A stretch of 64,000 nt of DNA, taken from assembly GCA_022486815.1 (NCBI GenBank), contig JAKVJW010000005.1, positions 62,001-126,000 on the forward strand, given 5' to 3'. The position numbers and the translations under genes were made by a program. How positions within the stretch are numbered: the first letter of the stretch is position 1; every line of letters starts with the position of its first letter. Shown piece after piece: positions 28,585 to 37,723 of this stretch. The DNA is from Prevotella sp. (GTDB lineage Bacteria > Bacteroidota > Bacteroidia > Bacteroidales > Bacteroidaceae). The notes beneath the pieces were generated by a model that was given only the letters and a program-made list of their open reading frames with translations, had not been told where the DNA came from and did no database searches.

Positions 28585-31500
28585 ATGAAACTCCAGAAAC
28601 TTACCATACATAATATCGCATCTATCGAAGATGCTATGATCGACTTTGAATCCTCTCCCCTGTCAGACAGCGAAGTCTTTCTCATCACGGGAAAGACCGG
28701 TGCCGGCAAATCTACCATTCTGGACGCTATCTGTCTGGCGCTCTTTGCCGAAACGCCAAGGATGGAGAATACGCTTATGCAGGGCGACACACAGGATGCC
28801 GATAAAACCGTTAAGATCAATGACCCGCGACAATTGATGCGCCGGAATACCGGAGAGGCTTTTGCCCGCCTGACCTTCACAGGGAGCAATGGCGTTCATT
28901 ATGAAGCAGAATGGTCGGTAGCCCGTGCAAGAAAGAAACCGTCAGGCAATCTGCAAAAGAAAGTATGGACACTTACAAATCTCGATAAACAACAGATATT
29001 GTCAAAAGATCATGAGATAGAAGTTGAAATTCGTCAAGCCATTGGCCTGGATTTCAACCAGTTCTGCCGGACTACGATGCTGGCACAAGGTGAGTTTACC
29101 CGTTTTCTGAACAGTAAGGATGATGAGAAAGCCGCTATCCTTGAGAAGATTACCGGTGTAGACATCTATTCCCAGATAGGTAAAAAGGTCTATGACATCA
29201 CTACAGAGAAAAAGGAGGCATGGGATAAGGCTGTGCAGAAGGCCGGAAGTATCCATCTGCTGACAGAGGAAGAACTGAAAGGACTTCAAGATGAATTAAG
29301 AGGACTCTCTGACCGGATAGAACGGAATAAAGAGGAAAAAAAGACGGCCGAGAAGAAAAGGGACTGGATCGTAGAAGAATCGTCCTTAACCCAGAAATTA
29401 AAAGAAGCACGAGAAGAATATCAGAAGTATCACGCTGTCGTTGAAGGCAATGACTTCAAGCAGAAAGACTTGTTAGTCAGACAATGGAATGATACGATAG
29501 AAGCTCGCGGATGGATGAGACAGATTGCATCTGCTGATGCCCAGAAAATCCAACAGCAGAAACTGCTGGCTTTCTACTCTGACGATTTCATCCTTTTTCT
29601 AAAGGGTAAAAATGGTATCGAGCAGAAAGCCAACAAAAAAAGGCAGGAACTGCAACAGATTAAGGAGAGTCTGAAAGCGGACGAAGAGAAAGTACCGGTT
29701 TACGACCAGGCCCAGACGATCATCGGAAAATTGAGAACGATTACTGACGGGAACAAGAAAATCACGGAATTCCAGAAAGAGATTGAGATTGAAAACGGGC
29801 GGTTAAAGGGTGAACTCAAGAGTGCCAAAGAGGAGATAGAGAAGGAATGTAATGCTGCAAAGACGAATCTGGAGTCCCAGGAAAATATACTCAAGCAACT
29901 GGAAAATCATCTGGCAGAAACACAACTCCCGACACTCCGGAAGCAAAAAGAAGAAATAGTCTCTTCTGTGAATCACCTGAAGACGGCTCAGGAACGCATT
30001 GAGAATCTCCACCGTGAGCAGGACAGAGTGGAAAAGGCCCGGAAGTCCCTTGAGGGTCTCATGAAGAATATTCAAGACTCGCAGAAAAAGGCAGAAGCAC
30101 TGGAACCGCAGATTCATGATGCCGAGAAAAACTCCGACGATCGCAAGAAAATCTTTGAAAGACAGAAGGACACAGTCGATAACTGGGCACAGGGCATCCG
30201 CAGCAAACTCCATTTGGGGGATGTCTGTCCGGTATGTGGTCAGAGAATCGTATCCGAAATCCCTCACGAGGATGCGCTGAAAGATCTGTATGCCATTGCA
30301 GAAAAGGAGTATCAGAAGGCAGAAGAGCATCTTAGTCAACTGAAAGAGCAACGGAACACTCTGAATGCATCGATCATCTCACAAAAGACATTCTATTCGA
30401 CTGAAAACAAGAAACTGGAGGCCGACACTACCCTGTCGACTTATCAGGAAAGAGCTGCTGAAGCTTGCAGACTTTGTGGCCTGGAGAGCATTGACGAAAA
30501 CAGTCTTACGATCCTTGCCCAACAACAGGAGAAGTCAAGTACTTCTCTGGACAGAATTGAAGAGAAGATTCTTTCGGCTGAAAAGATAGAAAAAGAGATC
30601 TCGGAAAAACGGAAAGACATTGACGGCCTTCGGAAGAAATGGGACGAAGCAAAAGAGAATCTTCATAAGGCTGACCAAACTATTGTAACTTGCGAAAATC
30701 AGATAAAGACGTACCGGCAGCTCATCAGTTCTAAAACAAAAGAAATGGCAGAAGCTCACCATCAGGTCGCTGGCCTGATGAAAGGCAACTGGAAAAATGA
30801 CTGGGAAACCATGCCTCTGGAATTCTGCAAAGAACTGAAAGATGCAGAGACTGCTTACAAGGACAAGACAGCTCTGTCACAGTCCCTTTCACAGGAATTG
30901 AATGCCTTGTCTGCTGATATCAGCAATATCAATGATTCCCAGAATGTTATCCTCCAGTTGATGCCGGAATGGAAGGATCTGTCAACTGAAGAAGCAGTTG
31001 AAAACGCTCACCTCCTGCATGACATCAATGAACTGAGGACGAATGTCAAGTCGGCTTTAAATCTAAAGCGGGAAGCAGAAAGGACAGCGCACGATACCCA
31101 GTTGAAACTCGATGCCTGGTATCACCAACATGAAGGCTTGAATGCTGAGCAACTCGATAAACTGGAAACGAGAACACAATCTGATATTCAAGTTATCCAG
31201 GAGCAGCAGACCAGACAGAAAAATGAGGCTCTCACGAAAGAAACGCTTCTGAAGAATCAACAGAAACTTTACGAGGCACATCAGACTCAGAAGCCGGAAC
31301 TTACAGACGAAGAGACGGCAGACTCCTTGAACACTTTGATCAATGAACAGGACCATAACATGACCAGCCTGGGTGAGCAGAAAGGAGCCATCAACCAACG
31401 GCTCGCCGAGGATCAAGCGAACAGGAAGAATGTCGGGAAACTTGCGGAAGAAGTCGATGCCCAAAAAGCCATCTATCAGAAATGGTCACGGATGAACCAG

Positions 31501-31986
31501 TTGATTGGCGATGCCACAGGCAACAAGTTCCGCAAGATTGCCCAAAGCTATGTCCTCAGCAGTTTGATACATTCAGCCAACAACTACATGAAGACACTCA
31601 GTGACCGCTATATACTAAAGTCCACGCCAGGCACCTTTGTCATATCACTTGAGGATGCCTATCAAGGTTACGTAAGCCGTCCTGCCAGCACGATTTCCGG
31701 CGGCGAGAGTTTTCTGGTATCCCTGTCATTGGCACTTGCACTGAGCGACATCGGTCAGGAGTTGTCCGTAGACACCCTGTTTATTGATGAAGGGTTCGGC
31801 ACGCTGAGTGGTGAACCCTTGCAGAAAGCCATTGAGACCTTACGGTCCTTGCATAACAAAGGAGGCAAGCATGTGGGCATTATCAGTCACGTAGAGGAAC
31901 TCCGTGAGCGCATTCCCGTCCAGATACAAGTCAACCAGGAAGGCAACCATTCGAGCAGCACAATAAAGATTGTTCCGGAAGAATAA
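28585..31986 (+). CDS. sbcC: Exonuclease subunit SbcC (Rad50-type SMC ATPase)
   Basis: ATPase and tethering partner of SbcD. The N-terminal Walker A is GKTGAGKST (residues 36-44), and the Q-loop region contains TTMLAQGEFTRFL. Long coiled coils flank the zinc hook CPVCG (Cys548, Cys551). The C-terminal lobe has the ABC signature TISGGESFLVSLSLALAL and Walker B TLFIDEGFGTLS. Length 1133 is typical for Bacteroidetes. Everything needed for activity is present. Confidence 0.96.
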   Translation: MKLQKLTIHNIASIEDAMIDFESSPLSDSEVFLITGKTGAGKSTILDAICLALFAETPRMENTLMQGDTQDADKTVKINDPRQLMRRNTGEAFARLTFTGSNGVHYEAEWSVARARKKPSGNLQKKVWTLTNLDKQQILSKDHEIEVEIRQAIGLDFNQFCRTTMLAQGEFTRFLNSKDDEKAAILEKITGVDIYSQIGKKVYDITTEKKEAWDKAVQKAGSIHLLTEEELKGLQDELRGLSDRIERNKEEKKTAEKKRDWIVEESSLTQKLKEAREEYQKYHAVVEGNDFKQKDLLVRQWNDTIEARGWMRQIASADAQKIQQQKLLAFYSDDFILFLKGKNGIEQKANKKRQELQQIKESLKADEEKVPVYDQAQTIIGKLRTITDGNKKITEFQKEIEIENGRLKGELKSAKEEIEKECNAAKTNLESQENILKQLENHLAETQLPTLRKQKEEIVSSVNHLKTAQERIENLHREQDRVEKARKSLEGLMKNIQDSQKKAEALEPQIHDAEKNSDDRKKIFERQKDTVDNWAQGIRSKLHLGDVCPVCGQRIVSEIPHEDALKDLYAIAEKEYQKAEEHLSQLKEQRNTLNASIISQKTFYSTENKKLEADTTLSTYQERAAEACRLCGLESIDENSLTILAQQQEKSSTSLDRIEEKILSAEKIEKEISEKRKDIDGLRKKWDEAKENLHKADQTIVTCENQIKTYRQLISSKTKEMAEAHHQVAGLMKGNWKNDWETMPLEFCKELKDAETAYKDKTALSQSLSQELNALSADISNINDSQNVILQLMPEWKDLSTEEAVENAHLLHDINELRTNVKSALNLKREAERTAHDTQLKLDAWYHQHEGLNAEQLDKLETRTQSDIQVIQEQQTRQKNEALTKETLLKNQQKLYEAHQTQKPELTDEETADSLNTLINEQDHNMTSLGEQKGAINQRLAEDQANRKNVGKLAEEVDAQKAIYQKWSRMNQLIGDATGNKFRKIAQSYVLSSLIHSANNYMKTLSDRYILKSTPGTFVISLEDAYQGYVSRPASTISGGESFLVSLSLALALSDIGQELSVDTLFIDEGFGTLSGEPLQKAIETLRSLHNKGGKHVGIISHVEELRERIPVQIQVNQEGNHSSSTIKIVPEE

Positions 31987-32324
31987 ACGCAGACAGATAC
32001 TCCCCCACAAAAGCAAGGAAAGAAGAAAGACTATTCTTGGCTCATTGCAGTCATATATAATATTTCAACAAGAAATATATCTAAAAAGTTGCACATATCG
32101 TTAACTTTTTACAACTTAGAATATTCAATCATCTTTAAGCTATATAATCATTGCATGTGCAACCTGTATGTACAGCTCGCAAAATCTCTCGAGATATACA
32201 AAAATTCTCAGGAAATATTACAAATGAGACAGAAAATATTCGTCTTCCAGGGTATTTTTCAGACTTTGAAGTCCTACATATCAATTATATTAATCAAAGA
32301 TCAATTGGGAGAATTAAATATGCT
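31987..32324. other. Spacer between sbcC and ietS
   Basis: It contains a purine-rich hairpin segment at 32008-32057 (CAAGGA ... TCTTG) that resembles a segment at 47221-47273 near the third susD. It also holds the left copy of the ietAS-flanking repeat. No gene is seen. Confidence 0.45.
32086..32105 (+). repeat. Left copy of a 20-bp direct repeat flanking ietAS
   Basis: AAGTTGCACATATCGTTAAC here and AAGTTGTACATATCGTCAAT at 35946-35965: 17 of 20 positions agree and all three differences are transitions. The two copies bracket the ietA-ietS pair. Confidence 0.6.
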
Positions 32325-32344
32325 CTAAATTAATTCCGCCAAGG
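32302..32344 (+). repeat. Copy 1 of a 43-bp direct repeat with core CTAAATTAATTCCGCCAA
   Basis: The perfect 18-base core lies at 32325-32342. A second copy of the whole 43 bases, with a handful of changes, lies at 41178-41220, and a shorter inverted copy at 35898-35910. This copy ends six bases before the ietS stop codon. Confidence 0.7.
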
Positions 32345-32349
32345 GGTCT

Positions 32350-34776
32350 TTATACATTCACCTTATTAACAATACCTACTTTCTCTGCTATCTCAGTATA
32401 AATATCCTGAGATGGCGTCTCGAGTGAAACTACAAGTGCATACTTAACAGACTGGTCCAAATAGCTTTTTCTATATTTGTACCACCCACCAGAAGGATAA
32501 ACTGCAATAAAATTACACGATGCCATCTGAATAGCAGACATTGTAACAGAATCAGATATTATAGATCCTTGATTTCGATTCTTAATTCCAATTCGCCAAC
32601 GTCTTGTATCATTAGGTTGTTTTTCTCCATCACCTAATCCACTTACACGTTTGATAAAAGAATCTCTTGACTCGGTAGGATTATTTAAATCGAAATAAAG
32701 ATGTATTGACGGATATGTATACTTATTAAAACGCTCACGACGACCAGGAGAAGGCTCTACATAAAAAGACAAAGTTATCTTTAATTTAACATCAACTTCA
32801 CCTAAGCTATATAACACGTCCTTTGGCCAAGGAAGTTCATAAAGATTCATCTTACTAAACTTCAACTCACTAGAACTCTTATCAAAAGGGAAAATTGTAT
32901 CCTCTGCAATAAATGTGACATAACTATCAGATGAAACTATCGCTTTTTTCTCGTCAGGTACTCCATACCCACAACTATGAAGAATCTTTTTCACGTCTAA
33001 TTTTCCATCTTCTATAAATGTACTCTCCATTTCATTTGTCCATTCCGCAGAATGAACCATTAAAGCCCTAACCGTTAGGGCAGAAATATCCGGATTAAAA
33101 TATTTAATTTTACCTGCAAGTTGAGCGGCTAATGCAGAAGCAGCACTTGTAGCATTAAATCTCATAAAATAACTGTTCCGAGATATGACATTAGAAAATC
33201 TATCCTTATCTCTTGGAGCCGTTGTAGCAAGGGATAAATCTTCAACTTCATCTATAGAATGTCCATTCTCTATCCCATTACCACCCTCCATTACAATCTC
33301 AGGCTTAATAATAGACACATCCCACTTATAAGAGGTACTAGAAAATGGGGAAAGCTGTCCCTTTTGAGCTATAACACGAGGTTCAATATACTTTAAATCC
33401 TTTATAGCTACCTTTTCAGTATAAGCACCTACTGTCAGTGCATTCCAAGATTGCCCAGGATCATGAATTTCGCTGTTTAGTAAATAGTCTGGATATTGGC
33501 CTCCTAATGTATTAAGCGTATTTCCTGCTGCCAGAAACATCAATGTATCGCATTCACCATTATTGTATAGCGTTTCATCTATTGCTGCCGATGTAGCCGA
33601 TGCCATGCCTTTACAGGTATCTATGTCATCATTGGTTACAGCCGAGCAAAGTATATTTGCATTATCATTACGAGCTGTTATCATTGCATCCTCATAAATT
33701 ACAGCATACATCTCCTTTTCATTTTTAGGTTCATCATCATCCGGGAGTATTTTGACAGATGAAAGATCAGAAAAAACCGGTTCTCTATTTGGCGTTACAA
33801 TAGCTTCAGCCAAATCCCCAAACAAAGCCAGACCAGCCATGCCCGTTCCATGCCAATAATTATCAAAAAGACTTTGGCCTATAACCGTATGCAGTCTTTC
33901 ATCAGGAAGATAATTTGAAAACATTGGATGTTTATTATCAACACCCGAATCTATAATACCTATCCGCGAAAGCTTATTTGGCGCACACTGAGTATCCTCG
34001 CTAAGTAACTGAACAAATTCAATTTCATCTTGACGCGATATAGGATTAGTTAATATGCTAGGATCAATATATTCTCGAATTTCAGAAACATAATCTATTG
34101 CATCAATCATAGATTCCAATCTCTGACGATTCGCCTTAATAAGATAAATGATGACATGAGAAAATTTAACAGGCTTAACCGAATACCAAATATCTAACTC
34201 TTTAAGGATAACAAATAAACTGGATTCGTCATAATCGTCGCTACTAAGCCAAAGCTCGTAATATTTCTCTTGATTCCCTACTCGGGCAAAATCAGCTAGT
34301 CTCGAGAAAAAAGATTCAAGTGTTGATGCTTTAATGTCATCTATAGCATTAACAAGGCGTTCATTAGACCTTTTTTTACCTTCAGAAGGATTTTCTTTGT
34401 ATTTTTGAAGTTTATTTTCCACCCACCTATTATGTTGTGGAATAAACAAAGTAGCTTCAACTTGATTATTTTCTAAATTATCAAGACTACGCACATTCAT
34501 CAATCTGGCACCACGAACTCCATCAAGTGACTTGTAATTATTAACATCCTCATACATCTTTACGTCAATATAAGAACCACCCATTGGTTTTACTCCTTCA
34601 GGAAGTGAGTCCTTACGTCTCTTGATGATATCAGCTGCTTGAGCTAATTGATGATTAAGATGCTGAAAATGACTTAGTGCATCACGCGATATTTTATCTT
34701 TAGATTTTATTTGTGGTGAAGAAAATGGAAGTTTCTCCACCCTATCTTTTAAAAAAATATGATTATGATTTGCCAT
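32350..34776 (-). CDS. Subtilisin-like (S8) serine protease, IetS-like
   Basis: Predicted cytoplasmic S8 protease of 808 residues with no signal peptide. The catalytic triad is visible: Asp276 in GIIDSGVD, His309 in YWHGTGMAG and Ser544 in NATSAASALAAQ. The N-terminal about 265 residues carry charged helices (LAQAADIIKRRKDSL), and a C-terminal beta-rich region follows the protease domain. It is paired with an AAA ATPase six bases upstream, the IetA/IetS arrangement known as a plasmid toxin-antitoxin module and later listed among antiphage systems. There the protease is the toxic effector. It is visibly A+T-richer than sbcDC and flanked by repeats, suggesting transfer. Confidence 0.85.
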   Translation of the reverse strand: MANHNHIFLKDRVEKLPFSSPQIKSKDKISRDALSHFQHLNHQLAQAADIIKRRKDSLPEGVKPMGGSYIDVKMYEDVNNYKSLDGVRGARLMNVRSLDNLENNQVEATLFIPQHNRWVENKLQKYKENPSEGKKRSNERLVNAIDDIKASTLESFFSRLADFARVGNQEKYYELWLSSDDYDESSLFVILKELDIWYSVKPVKFSHVIIYLIKANRQRLESMIDAIDYVSEIREYIDPSILTNPISRQDEIEFVQLLSEDTQCAPNKLSRIGIIDSGVDNKHPMFSNYLPDERLHTVIGQSLFDNYWHGTGMAGLALFGDLAEAIVTPNREPVFSDLSSVKILPDDDEPKNEKEMYAVIYEDAMITARNDNANILCSAVTNDDIDTCKGMASATSAAIDETLYNNGECDTLMFLAAGNTLNTLGGQYPDYLLNSEIHDPGQSWNALTVGAYTEKVAIKDLKYIEPRVIAQKGQLSPFSSTSYKWDVSIIKPEIVMEGGNGIENGHSIDEVEDLSLATTAPRDKDRFSNVISRNSYFMRFNATSAASALAAQLAGKIKYFNPDISALTVRALMVHSAEWTNEMESTFIEDGKLDVKKILHSCGYGVPDEKKAIVSSDSYVTFIAEDTIFPFDKSSSELKFSKMNLYELPWPKDVLYSLGEVDVKLKITLSFYVEPSPGRRERFNKYTYPSIHLYFDLNNPTESRDSFIKRVSGLGDGEKQPNDTRRWRIGIKNRNQGSIISDSVTMSAIQMASCNFIAVYPSGGWYKYRKSYLDQSVKYALVVSLETPSQDIYTEIAEKVGIVNKVNV

Positions 34777-34782
34777 TAATTC

Positions 34783-35748
34783 CTAAATGATATACTTAAG
34801 ATTTTCTGATCGCTGTTCTATTGCATTTAGAATCATATTCTCAGTCAATTGTTTTCCATCCAAAATGCTTTCCTTAAAAGCATCACGACAAATCATAGTT
34901 ATTTCGGCCTGTGAGCGACCGAAAAGTTTATCTGCAAGGCATTCATACGATAAATTATCATATTTTAATTGGCTGAATATGTTTTGAATTAGCTCGACTA
35001 TCATTTTCTTTGAGGGCAAGTTATATTCTATTAAATCATCAAAACGACGGAACAAAGCCTGATCAAGTACACTTGCATTATTAGTTGCAGCAATAACAAG
35101 ACTTTCACTATCTTTACGCTCCATCATCTGCAGAAAACTATTAAGAACCCGTCGCATCTCTCCGACTTCATTCTCTGTGCCACGCTGCATACCCAAAGCA
35201 TCAAATTCATCAAAAAGATATACACCGCGTACTCGAGACATTAAATCAAAAACTTTACTCAACTTTAAGCTTGTCTCGCCCATATACTTTGTAATAATCT
35301 TTTCCATCCTCACAATGAACAGAGGCAAATTTAGTTCATTCGCAATTACAGAAGCTGTCATAGTCTTACCTGTTCCTGATGGCCCGGATAATAAGATTCT
35401 GCTTCTATTACAAAGATTATTTTCCGCAAGAAGTTGACGATTAATATACTCGCGCAGTATACGATTAATTTTATCTTTTATTTCATCAGAACATACAAGA
35501 TCACACATTTTATATGACTCTCTTGACTGTGTCACAAGATCTGTAACATCATTATTCAAAGGGATAAAAGAATGCTGTACTGCATGATCTTCATACTTCC
35601 TCAGAAGATCTGTTATCGAACGGCTAAGTACAAGATGGCCACTCTTAGCTTCAGAAGTAGCTATTTGCATGGCCAACTCACGAAAGCGTTTATCATTGCC
35701 TTCAAGATGGCTCTTAATAAGCGAAAGTATCTGATTTGAGTTTGCCAT
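34783..35748 (-). CDS. AAA+ ATPase, IetA-like partner of the protease
   Basis: An AAA ATPase of 321 residues. It has a helical N-terminal region, Walker A GPSGTGKTM, pore-loop-like KYMGETSLKLS, Walker B VYLFDEFDALG, sensor 1 ATNN, and an arginine-finger-like ALFRRFDD followed by a small helical lid with GRSQAEITMICRDAF. The start is set at 35748 (MANSNQIL) because the -7 box at 35794-35801 covers the ATG at 35796. It precedes the S8 protease in the same transcript. In the known IetAS pair the ATPase restrains the protease; that role here is inferred from the pairing. Confidence 0.85.
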   Translation of the reverse strand: MANSNQILSLIKSHLEGNDKRFRELAMQIATSEAKSGHLVLSRSITDLLRKYEDHAVQHSFIPLNNDVTDLVTQSRESYKMCDLVCSDEIKDKINRILREYINRQLLAENNLCNRSRILLSGPSGTGKTMTASVIANELNLPLFIVRMEKIITKYMGETSLKLSKVFDLMSRVRGVYLFDEFDALGMQRGTENEVGEMRRVLNSFLQMMERKDSESLVIAATNNASVLDQALFRRFDDLIEYNLPSKKMIVELIQNIFSQLKYDNLSYECLADKLFGRSQAEITMICRDAFKESILDGKQLTENMILNAIEQRSENLKYII

Positions 35749-35793
35749 AATAATTAAACTTACTTTTCCGTTATAAATGAGTATATTACAATG

Positions 35794-35801
35794 CAAAGAT
35801 A
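35794..35801 (-). promoter_or_regulatory. -7 box of the ietA-ietS operon
   Basis: Minus strand TATCTTTG, 46 bases upstream of the chosen ietA ATG. No TTTG at -33. Confidence 0.6.
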
Positions 35802-35897
35802 ATCAAAATATAGAAATAAACCATTTAGATATAAAAAATATAAGATTAATTTTCTAAATTGCACTATCCTCAAAAGGATAATCAAATGATATACCGG

Positions 35898-35910
35898 TTA
35901 GCGGAATTAA
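35898..35910 (-). repeat. Inverted copy of the TTAATTCCGCCAA motif
   Basis: Minus strand reads TTAATTCCGCTAA, 12 of 13 identical to the core end of the repeats at 32330-32342 and 41206-41218. With the copy at 32330 it forms terminal inverted repeats around ietAS. Confidence 0.5.
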
Positions 35911-35945
35911 ATCTACTCAAAACAGTTTAATAATTTACGATTAAG

Positions 35946-35965
35946 AAGTTGTACATATCGTCAAT
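35946..35965 (+). repeat. Right copy of the 20-bp direct repeat flanking ietAS
   Basis: Partner of 32086-32105, in the same orientation, about 3.86 kb away. Confidence 0.6.
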
Positions 35966-35991
35966 TTAGTCACTTAGTAGTAAAAAAGCTT

Positions 35992-36294
35992 CTAAGGAGA
36001 GTCTAATTCTATTCTTGAAGCCTGTTTCTCTCCTTGTTGGCATTCTCTTTGGAAACCTGAGATTCCTTCAGCATCATAATTTGTTGAATCTTTTGCTCCC
36101 GCGAGTAAGGATGCAATGACATGCGCCGAACCTCCCGCTGAGCAGCCATGCTGTTCTTCCGGTGAAAATCGTTTATATATAAGTTGCCTACTGATAAATT
36201 GTTCTGCATAAAGATCAAGTTTTACCAGACCTTCGGGCGTAAAACCACCTTTGATGATAGCATCCATGGATGTCCAAAAATCCGAGTTGTTCAT
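35992..36294 (-). CDS. Unrecognised 100-residue protein, possibly a fragment
   Basis: Not assigned. The sequence includes TMDAIIKGG-like and EEQHGCSAGGSAHVIASLLA segments and ends abruptly after KQASRIELDSP, which gives the impression of a protein cut short at its C-terminus. The start at 36294 (MNNSDFW) is chosen because a -7 box at 36316-36323 excludes the longer frame opening at 36345. No membrane segment or signal is seen. It lies between the ietAS right-end repeats and a YjbR gene. Confidence 0.5.
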   Translation of the reverse strand: MNNSDFWTSMDAIIKGGFTPEGLVKLDLYAEQFISRQLIYKRFSPEEQHGCSAGGSAHVIASLLAGAKDSTNYDAEGISGFQRECQQGEKQASRIELDSP

Positions 36295-36315
36295 ACATCG
36301 AGTATTCTTATCGTG

Positions 36316-36323
36316 CAAATATA
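36316..36323 (-). promoter_or_regulatory. -7 box of the 35992-36294 gene
   Basis: Minus strand TATATTTG, 21 bases before the ATG. Confidence 0.5.
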
Positions 36324-36390
36324 GCTTTTTTCTCGTAAGTTCCAAATCTATATCTTAAAGTTCAACTACAACAAGATAAACCATGTGTGT

Positions 36391-36750
36391 CTAACACTTC
36401 TTCGAATCATACTCCTCTCTAATTTTCTTCGGCAACTTGGAGAACACAAGATTATATGCCCTCTGAATCCATTCCTTAACTTGCTTATCATCAATCTGCT
36501 CAAGGCAAATGTCACTCCAGTGCTTCTTATTCCAATGGAAGGCCGGACTGACACCATCATAATGCTCGCGTAGCACTTCAGCAAAATCAGGCTCCAACTT
36601 GACTGTGACTTTGGGTTCCTCGGCATTCAGCCCTATAGCCATAAATATCCTCCCTCCTACCCGGAATGTCAACACATCCGGTCCGAAAGGCGTATCTTCC
36701 GTTACCCAGGGCAACTTTAATGCGTTTTCTCTTGCTTCTTCAATATTCAT
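36391..36750 (-). CDS. MmcQ/YjbR family protein
   Basis: A 119-residue protein of the YjbR fold (MmcQ-like, sometimes called DNA-binding). Family landmarks are ALKLPWVTEDTPFGPDVLTFRV, FMAIGL and PAFHWNKKHWSDICLEQ with the conserved W/HW pair, then a terminal VFSKLPKKIR helix. The biochemical role is not established. A second, diverged copy lies at 39967-40317 in a neighbouring operon. Confidence 0.85.
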   Translation of the reverse strand: MNIEEARENALKLPWVTEDTPFGPDVLTFRVGGRIFMAIGLNAEEPKVTVKLEPDFAEVLREHYDGVSPAFHWNKKHWSDICLEQIDDKQVKEWIQRAYNLVFSKLPKKIREEYDSKKC

Positions 36751-36812
36751 AGTTTATCTGATTTCTATAGCATACATTGAGCCATGCCACAACAAGCAAA
36801 CATATCCATACA

Positions 36813-36841
36813 GCAACCGATGGATAGAATATATTAAGGTA
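36813..36841 (+). repeat. 29-bp repeat, copy 1 (relic of an ATPase gene)
   Basis: Differs from 37578-37606 at three adjacent bases only. The second copy lies inside an ATPase pseudogene (codons for LIYSIRWLQ on the minus strand), so this copy is probably a small leftover of a second ATPase copy. The pair brackets the flavodoxin gene. Confidence 0.75.
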
Positions 36842-36849
36842 TTCTTCCT

Positions 36850-37395
36850 TCACGATTCTTTGATGGTCTTTCCCAATTCAAAAGCTTCCTTCAATGCTGT
36901 ATGACCTGCTATTGCACCCTTTTCTCTTACGCCATTCACGAGAACCTGACCAGCATCTTCAAGGCCAAAGAACTTCAGTATCTGCTGGTATTGCATCTTG
37001 ATGGAATCGAAAACGGTATTGAGTCCGGCACCAGCCACAAGCAACAAGGCCAAACGGCTTACCTTGAAACTATTCCTCAACGGAGTATGCAGACGGTCAA
37101 TCACCGCCTTCAGTTGGGCACTGATGCCATAAAAATATACAGGTGAAGCAATCACAATCATATCTGCTTCAGCCAACTTTGGATAAATCTTCTGCATATC
37201 GTCCTGAATAAAACACTTATTTCCATCACGATTAAAACAGGTATCACAACCGATGCAAGGATTCACCTTATAATCAGCCACAGAGATTATCTCCACTTCA
37301 TTATTTTCCTTTGCCCCGTCAGCAAAAGCCTGTGCCAGAAGAGCTGTATTACCTCCCCTGCGAACACTTCCAACTAATATTACGATCTTACTCAT
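36850..37395 (-). CDS. Flavodoxin-family NAD(P)H-dependent oxidoreductase
   Basis: FMN-dependent reductase of 181 residues. The phosphate-binding loop is VGSVRRGGNTALLAQAF, followed by the cysteine motif CIGCDTCFNRDGNKCF typical of iron-sulfur-flavoprotein-like reductases (CxxCxxC). ASPVYFYGISAQLKAVIDR is the second FMN contact and dimer region. The substrate is unknown; quinone or azo-type reduction is possible. It is bracketed by 29-bp direct repeats. Confidence 0.88.
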   Translation of the reverse strand: MSKIVILVGSVRRGGNTALLAQAFADGAKENNEVEIISVADYKVNPCIGCDTCFNRDGNKCFIQDDMQKIYPKLAEADMIVIASPVYFYGISAQLKAVIDRLHTPLRNSFKVSRLALLLVAGAGLNTVFDSIKMQYQQILKFFGLEDAGQVLVNGVREKGAIAGHTALKEAFELGKTIKES

Positions 37396-37435
37396 TTTCT
37401 ATCATATCCTTGTTAATATTCTTTTATAGAATTTA

Positions 37436-37723
37436 CTGTAACGACTGATATCGTTGACATAAATCATATTCTGTGACAAAACTCCATTATCGGACAAGAC
37501 GCTGAATCGTATGATAAATTATTCCAGCCTTACCAACATGACGAGGTCCCATCAGTATCAGGGCTCTTCAAAGACCTGCAACCAACGGATAGAATATATT
37601 AAGGTAAAGCCTGGGGGCATATTCTTGTGGTCAAATAGGATTTCTCCGGTCTTCCACCAAGGATTGTCAACCCATAGCCTCCCCTTATCTATTTTTCTAA
37701 TATTTCATTATATTCCATAGCCA
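37436..37723 (-). pseudogene. Decayed N-terminal piece of an AAA ATPase (DUF4143 type)
   Basis: Reading leftward from the ATG at 37721-37723, the frame starts MAMEYNEILEK and stops. A second frame then gives LWVDNPWWKTGEIL, and a third gives ALILMGPRHVGKAGIIYHTI, a Walker A region with the catalytic Thr lost (GKA). Together these match the start of AAA/DUF4143 ATPases such as the intact gene at 43794-45002. At least two frameshifts and the absence of the rest of the gene mark it as dead. Confidence 0.7.
37578..37606 (+). repeat. 29-bp repeat, copy 2
   Basis: Partner of 36813-36841, in the same orientation, inside the ATPase pseudogene. Confidence 0.75.

Noticed and set aside
36842..37577. 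Insertion sequence or cassette excised by site-specific recombination between the 29-bp repeats
   Set aside because: No transposase or integrase is present, and one repeat copy is plainly coding sequence of an ATPase relic.
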